Shown: positions 56,682 to 60,104 of the stretch, piece after piece
Numbering within the stretch: position 1 is the first letter of the stretch
How the letters are laid out: each line of letters begins with the position of its first letter
IMG/VR virus record: IMGVR_UViG_3300042875_000670
Location: 1 to 60,104 of that record
Direction: 5' to 3' (one strand)
From: a virus
Length of the DNA stretch: 60,104 bases
Translations under genes and position numbers: made by a program
Notes under the pieces: model-generated
What the model was told of the DNA's origin: nothing
Seen by the model: the letters and a program-made list of their open reading frames with translations, nothing else
The model's database searches: none

Positions 56682-59341
56682 GATCCACGTCCTAGTGTAT
56701 TTGGTAATAATGAACCTAATTTAAATCCTTCAGCATAAACATCAGATGGGGTTTTAGGTGTTGGTTTAACGGGTTTAACTATCTTTTCTTTTTTACTACT
56801 AACACTAATATCTCTATCAATACCCATAGTTAAATTAGTTACTGCTGTAGTTTCAATACCAACATTAGTAACCTCTTGTTCTATAGAATGAGTTATACTA
56901 ACTACTCGTCTTCGACATTGTAAACCATTAAATATAACAGTTACTTTATCTCCAGTTGTAATACTATCGTTATATGGAATAGTCATAGTTGATGTTAATG
57001 TATTTCTAATATCATCTATTCTAAGTTGATTATTAACAGCAGCAGTTACTTCATTTATATTCTTAGCTTTATCGAAGTTATAACTACCAGTTCTAGGATA
57101 ACCACCAGTATAAGGGGTTGTCCAATAAACATATCTATAATTATTAGTAACTTTATCTTCTTCTTTCTTAGGTTCAATTAATTCATATTTAGGTGGTTTA
57201 CGAGTATGTACAGGTGGTATTCCTGTATTAGTTGAACTACTTGTTTCTTCAGTAACTGCACGAAATCCAGGATCTTGTGATGTAAAGTTACTTGTATATG
57301 AGATATAAGTGTCTTCACCTTGATAGTCACTACGGAAGTTCTGTTGTTTAGCACTATTCTTAGATGATAGTATTTTAAGGAATGTTCTATTATATGTCTC
57401 CTGACCACTAGTTAATGGTGGTTCAACTGGATCTCCTGATTCGCGTTCTAAATTAAGTGGATTATCAACACTTAAGAAACAACTATATTGTTCTGCTTCA
57501 GCTATTACAAACATAGGTTCAATATAAGTTGGATCTGCTACATAACTACTAGAACCATCTTTATTGCATTGTTTAATAAACTTAGATTGTTGTCCAAATT
57601 GACGATAGTAATCTCTATGTTGAGCTAACTCATATCTCTTAGCTCCTGTAACACGAACAAACTTAAATTGATAAGTGTTATAAGTTGCAGTATCCGCACT
57701 AGATGGAGTTTCACCATCGTTAACTGCAAGTTGATATTCTTGAGTATATCTATCATCACCTTCTATATTGGCGCGAATTAGTTTACGTCCAGTTAAATCA
57801 TAACCAAGTAGATATCCAGTTTTATTATCATAGTTATATGTAGTTTTAGTTTCTTCAATTAGTGTCCACCAATTAGTAGCAGCACTATCTAATTCAATAC
57901 TTTCACCACTAATTAATGTTATATCCCATGCTGTATATGCAAATCCATAACGTCGCGTAACTTCACTTATTGGATTATTATCTTCTTCAGTTATATCTAT
58001 GATAGTTTTAGTTACACCACTCTTATCATGATTAAGATCAAGTGTTTTAAGTCTAGTTATGTTAGATGGACAAGTTGCTGCATCTAAATCACCTTTAATA
58101 TAAGTACGTTTAACTGGTTTACGATTTTCAAACTTAGATTGTATATCCTTAGTTGCTTCCTCAATAACTATATTACCAGCGTCATTAAAGTTATCAGGAG
58201 TTGTGTAATTGTAGATAGTTGGATATGGAATGATAAATGTATTTTCAGCAGTTAGTGATGTTACACGATTAGTTATAGTTGTTGGAACTAACGATGTGTA
58301 ACTGATGTTGTTATTGATTGATCCGTAACTACCGTTAATTGGTAATGGTAAATTACGATTAATAGTAGTATTAAAGTTACTTAATATCTTATCACTATTA
58401 TATGTCCAACTAGTAACAGCATTAAGTTTTCTACATACTATTACATCAGGTTTATTGTAATCAACAAATGCAGAATTAATATCAAGGTATTCATTAATTA
58501 AACTACCTAATGTTACAGTTGCATTATTATCTGATTTATCTACAATTACAGTTCCTTCAATGCCAGTTATCCTAGCTCCACTTTTAGCAGCAACTTCATT
58601 AATAGTTACGTACTTCTTAGTTTTAGCTATTTCAGTTGCATCAATTGAACATTCTGGATCTTGAAAGTTATTGTTAATATCAGTTGTATTATTAAGTGCT
58701 ATTGGATAATTAACATAGTTATCCCATTTTCCGCGTAGGTTAATATTAACTCTTAATATATCATCATCACTAGATAACTCTTCATTATAACTATTAACTA
58801 CAAACTGATATTTACTGAGATTAAATAAACTACTTACTCTAAATAGACTTCTAACTTGAGCAATGTAATTAACGCTAGTAACTAAACTAATAGATGCAGT
58901 TGGATGATCTTGAAATGATTCACTAATAGTTATGTTAGATAGAACTGGCAATCCTGCTAATCCATTTATAGTAGGTATTCTAAGTGAATTAACTATTGGT
59001 GAACTAAATACAGTTACATTAATTAAATTAACTGCACTATAAATAACTACTTTATTATTAATGTAAATAAACTCACCATTAACAGGGTTATTAATATCCT
59101 TAGCTAATGTGAATGTTCCATTTGTAGTTGTTATTAAATCAGGTAATGTATCTGTAGTTAATTCGTATGTTCCATTATTATTCGCAGTTACAGTTGTAAT
59201 AGTTGTAGTTACATTACTAAATAGCTTCGATATTAAACCACTATTAGTTAAACTAGTTGATTGTTTAAGAATGCTATTAATACAACTGTTATAGTATGTA
59301 GTTGCTAATTCCGGTAAATCTGTATTAGTAAGAATAAACAT
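56678..59341 (-). CDS. large tail or baseplate protein, 887 aa
   Basis: The N-terminal half is beta rich (GLAGLPVLSNITISESFQDH) and looks like a tail hub or baseplate protein that carries a nested domain. The middle has short WW/YY-rich strands (YGFAYTAWDITLIS). Near the C-terminus, TMTIPYNDSITTGDKVTVIF, RRRVVSITHSIEQEV and VTNLTMGI recall late strands of tail hub proteins. A basic PVKPTPKTPSD tail ends it. No lytic domain seen. Assignment as tail/baseplate is from position and composition. Confidence 0.65.
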   Translation of the reverse strand: MFILTNTDLPELATTYYNSCINSILKQSTSLTNSGLISKLFSNVTTTITTVTANNNGTYELTTDTLPDLITTTNGTFTLAKDINNPVNGEFIYINNKVVIYSAVNLINVTVFSSPIVNSLRIPTINGLAGLPVLSNITISESFQDHPTASISLVTSVNYIAQVRSLFRVSSLFNLSKYQFVVNSYNEELSSDDDILRVNINLRGKWDNYVNYPIALNNTTDINNNFQDPECSIDATEIAKTKKYVTINEVAAKSGARITGIEGTVIVDKSDNNATVTLGSLINEYLDINSAFVDYNKPDVIVCRKLNAVTSWTYNSDKILSNFNTTINRNLPLPINGSYGSINNNISYTSLVPTTITNRVTSLTAENTFIIPYPTIYNYTTPDNFNDAGNIVIEEATKDIQSKFENRKPVKRTYIKGDLDAATCPSNITRLKTLDLNHDKSGVTKTIIDITEEDNNPISEVTRRYGFAYTAWDITLISGESIELDSAATNWWTLIEETKTTYNYDNKTGYLLGYDLTGRKLIRANIEGDDRYTQEYQLAVNDGETPSSADTATYNTYQFKFVRVTGAKRYELAQHRDYYRQFGQQSKFIKQCNKDGSSSYVADPTYIEPMFVIAEAEQYSCFLSVDNPLNLERESGDPVEPPLTSGQETYNRTFLKILSSKNSAKQQNFRSDYQGEDTYISYTSNFTSQDPGFRAVTEETSSSTNTGIPPVHTRKPPKYELIEPKKEEDKVTNNYRYVYWTTPYTGGYPRTGSYNFDKAKNINEVTAAVNNQLRIDDIRNTLTSTMTIPYNDSITTGDKVTVIFNGLQCRRRVVSITHSIEQEVTNVGIETTAVTNLTMGIDRDISVSSKKEKIVKPVKPTPKTPSDVYAEGFKLGSLLPNTLGRGS

Positions 59342-59358
59342 AATGTTGACTTTGTCCT

Positions 59359-59844
59359 TTACATTATCACTCGTTTAGTTATTTCATTAAATGTAATCTC
59401 ATAATCTTCAGTATAGTTACCAGTTCTACCATTACCAGCAGATAAAGTTAGCATACCTTTACGAACTGTAGCAGTAGCATCAGTTACTTCAGGTCGCACA
59501 TAATCAATTACAGTTACTGGAATATAGTTATTGTAACTACTAGTAACACTACTAATAGCTAGAAACTCTAGACAACGATGTACATTCCAATCATTGTTAA
59601 CTATACGTACAGTAAATCCAACTCGCACAGGTTTAGGTCTAATAAATGCGGTATTTAATGTATCTACTAATTCTGATCGTTCGGTTAATAATCTAGTATA
59701 ATTAGATGATATAACTGGAATAACTAAATAACTAACACTATTAAATGTAGCTCTATTAGTTATGCTGAATTGATCTAATATAGGTGTTTGACATTCTATA
59801 TATAGATTCTTGATTAAACTAGTTGTTGATAATTCGCAAGTCAT
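59359..59844 (-). CDS. hypothetical structural protein, 161 aa
   Basis: ATG 59844 is used; the frame reaches TTG 59871, and GGAG near 59865 is too far from either. Beta-rich protein (YLVIPVISSNYTRLL, VRVGFTVRIVNNDW, YIPVTVIDYVRPEV) without known motif. First minus-strand gene of the structural operon in this window; 17 nt before the large tail gene. Confidence 0.6.
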   Translation of the reverse strand: MTCELSTTSLIKNLYIECQTPILDQFSITNRATFNSVSYLVIPVISSNYTRLLTERSELVDTLNTAFIRPKPVRVGFTVRIVNNDWNVHRCLEFLAISSVTSSYNNYIPVTVIDYVRPEVTDATATVRKGMLTLSAGNGRTGNYTEDYEITFNEITKRVIM

Positions 59845-59888
59845 GTTAATTAAAGTGTATAACTCCGTCAATTACAAGTGTAACAAGT

Positions 59889-60021
59889 ATGAGTAAGAAA
59901 CAAGTAATAGAATTAGAATGGTTTAGTGTAGATGAGATGTGTAGATGATGATGATAGTGTAGTTATTATTGAAGATAAGTTAACTAAGTTAATAAATGAG
60001 GTAGATAATGTCCGAATTTGA
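59889..60021 (+). pseudogene. small frameshifted ORF
   Basis: ATG 59889 gives MSKKQVIELEWFSVDEMCR and stops at TGA. An overlapping frame from ATG 59932 gives MRCVDDDDSVVIIEDKLTKL and goes on to TGA 60021. The join contains a near-duplicated GTGTAGATGA, so one gene may have been split by a small tandem duplication. Both parts could also be separate tiny peptides. Confidence 0.4.
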
Positions 60022-60104
60022 ATGCTTCTATAAAGGTACTGATTTATATTTTACTGGAAACATTAATAACTTATCATCAACTAAGTTTGTTTATCTATTG
60101 CGTG
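60008..60104 (+). CDS. partial protein (5' end)
   Basis: ATG 60008, with GAGG about 8 nt upstream, overlaps the previous frame. It is open to the window end: MSEFECFYKGTDLYFTGNIN, then beta-like sequence. Truncated by the window edge; no family can be named from 32 residues. Confidence 0.5.
   Translation, partial: MSEFECFYKGTDLYFTGNINNLSSTKFVYLLR

Larger units (their letters stand above)
194..59900. repeat. dispersed 9-mer GTAAGAAAA / TTTTCTTAC, about 47 exact copies
   Basis: Copies as GTAAGAAAA begin at 3312, 4462, 8153, 11057, 13148, 17036, 18917, 19355, 21844, 22739, 24891, 26448, 30071, 32966, 34001, 35272, 36190, 37282, 39015, 40691, 42519, 42943, 44377, 46963, 54383, 55578 and 56202. 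Copies as TTTTCTTAC, often with 1-3 more T at the 5' side, begin at 194, 4919, 10834, 14479, 17067, 19083, 20519, 24399, 25643, 27367, 30349, 32203, 34921, 36070, 40342, 43433, 46031, 49149, 51521 and 56530. Eight-base matches occur near 2199, 9464, 20814, 22416, 31052, 36665 and 59893. My base-composition estimate is 1-2 by chance. Copies lie in coding and non-coding DNA. The spacing is roughly even, but sparse in 52-60 kb. Confidence 0.9.

Noticed and set aside
194-59900. GTAAG of the repeated word as an intron 5' splice site, or as a phage promoter
   Set aside because: Copies lie in both orientations inside intact reading frames with no matching 3' sites, and most are not near gene starts, so neither explanation fits.
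1-60104. Global stop-codon reassignment
   Set aside because: TAA, TAG and TGA all end well-recognised genes in this window, and large conserved genes contain no internal stops. The interrupted small frames are therefore treated case by case.
1-60104. CRISPR array or tRNA genes
   Set aside because: No regularly spaced direct repeats with unique spacers were seen; the only regular repeats are coding units of the fibre gene. No cloverleaf with a GTTC-type loop was noticed, but a tRNA search program was not available.

Overview
The window reads as a continuous piece of a large, AT-rich (about one third G+C by eye) tailed double-stranded DNA phage genome. Evidence: a portal protein, tail and adhesin genes, a full replication and nucleotide-metabolism set, genes packed with ATGA/TAATG overlaps, and no ribosomal or housekeeping operons. 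The host cannot be proven from sequence; the regulator families, the ClpS and the B12-dependent ribonucleotide reductase would suit a cyanobacterial phage, but that is recollection, not a search result.

Layout. 0-9.3 kb: small membrane proteins, a Dam-like methyltransferase, two tandem MoxR/CobS-like ATPase plus VWA-protein pairs, and a third AAA+ ATPase. 9.3-17.5 kb: small unknown genes, a membrane-anchored HigA-like HTH protein, an ATP-grasp (R2K-like) enzyme, a nucleotidyltransferase-PcfJ fusion, a ClpS adaptor beside two small tagged proteins, and a Sak4-like ATPase. 17.5-30 kb: RNA ligase, polynucleotide kinase/phosphatase, antirepressor-like genes, SSB, an MGME1-like exonuclease, a Thg1-like polymerase, and primase and helicase as overlapping genes. 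30-38.8 kb: a family B DNA polymerase split into exonuclease and polymerase ORFs, Rha- and BRO-type regulators, MazG-like pyrophosphatase and class II ribonucleotide reductase. 38.8-49.6 kb: HD nucleotidase, dNMP kinase, DEDD exonuclease, CYTH protein, deaminase, ThyA, RepA-like ATPase, DHFR, phosphoesterase, RuvC and a kinase. 49.6-59.9 kb: minus-strand structural operon (portal, LamG protein, tail fibre, large tail protein), interrupted by a plus-strand cassette of three small genes.

How it works together. Replication (split PolB, primase/helicase, SSB, Sak4-like ATPase, exonucleases, RuvC) is fed by a complete dTMP/dNTP route (RNR, deaminase, HD nucleotidase, dNMP kinase, ThyA, DHFR, MazG). 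RNA ligase, Pnkp and Thg1 form an RNA or tRNA repair set. At least four Rha/BRO/antirepressor-type regulators share a C-terminal domain.

Four patterns are not explained by gene annotation. (1) The word GTAAGAAAA occurs about 47 times, in both orientations and every reading frame. (2) Six otherwise different small proteins end in the same C-terminal peptide, roughly Y-x-D-I-L-x-(A/K)-L. (3) Six genes without a Shine-Dalgarno site start 7-8 nt after a perfect hairpin. (4) Several small genes continue in frame past an internal stop codon.
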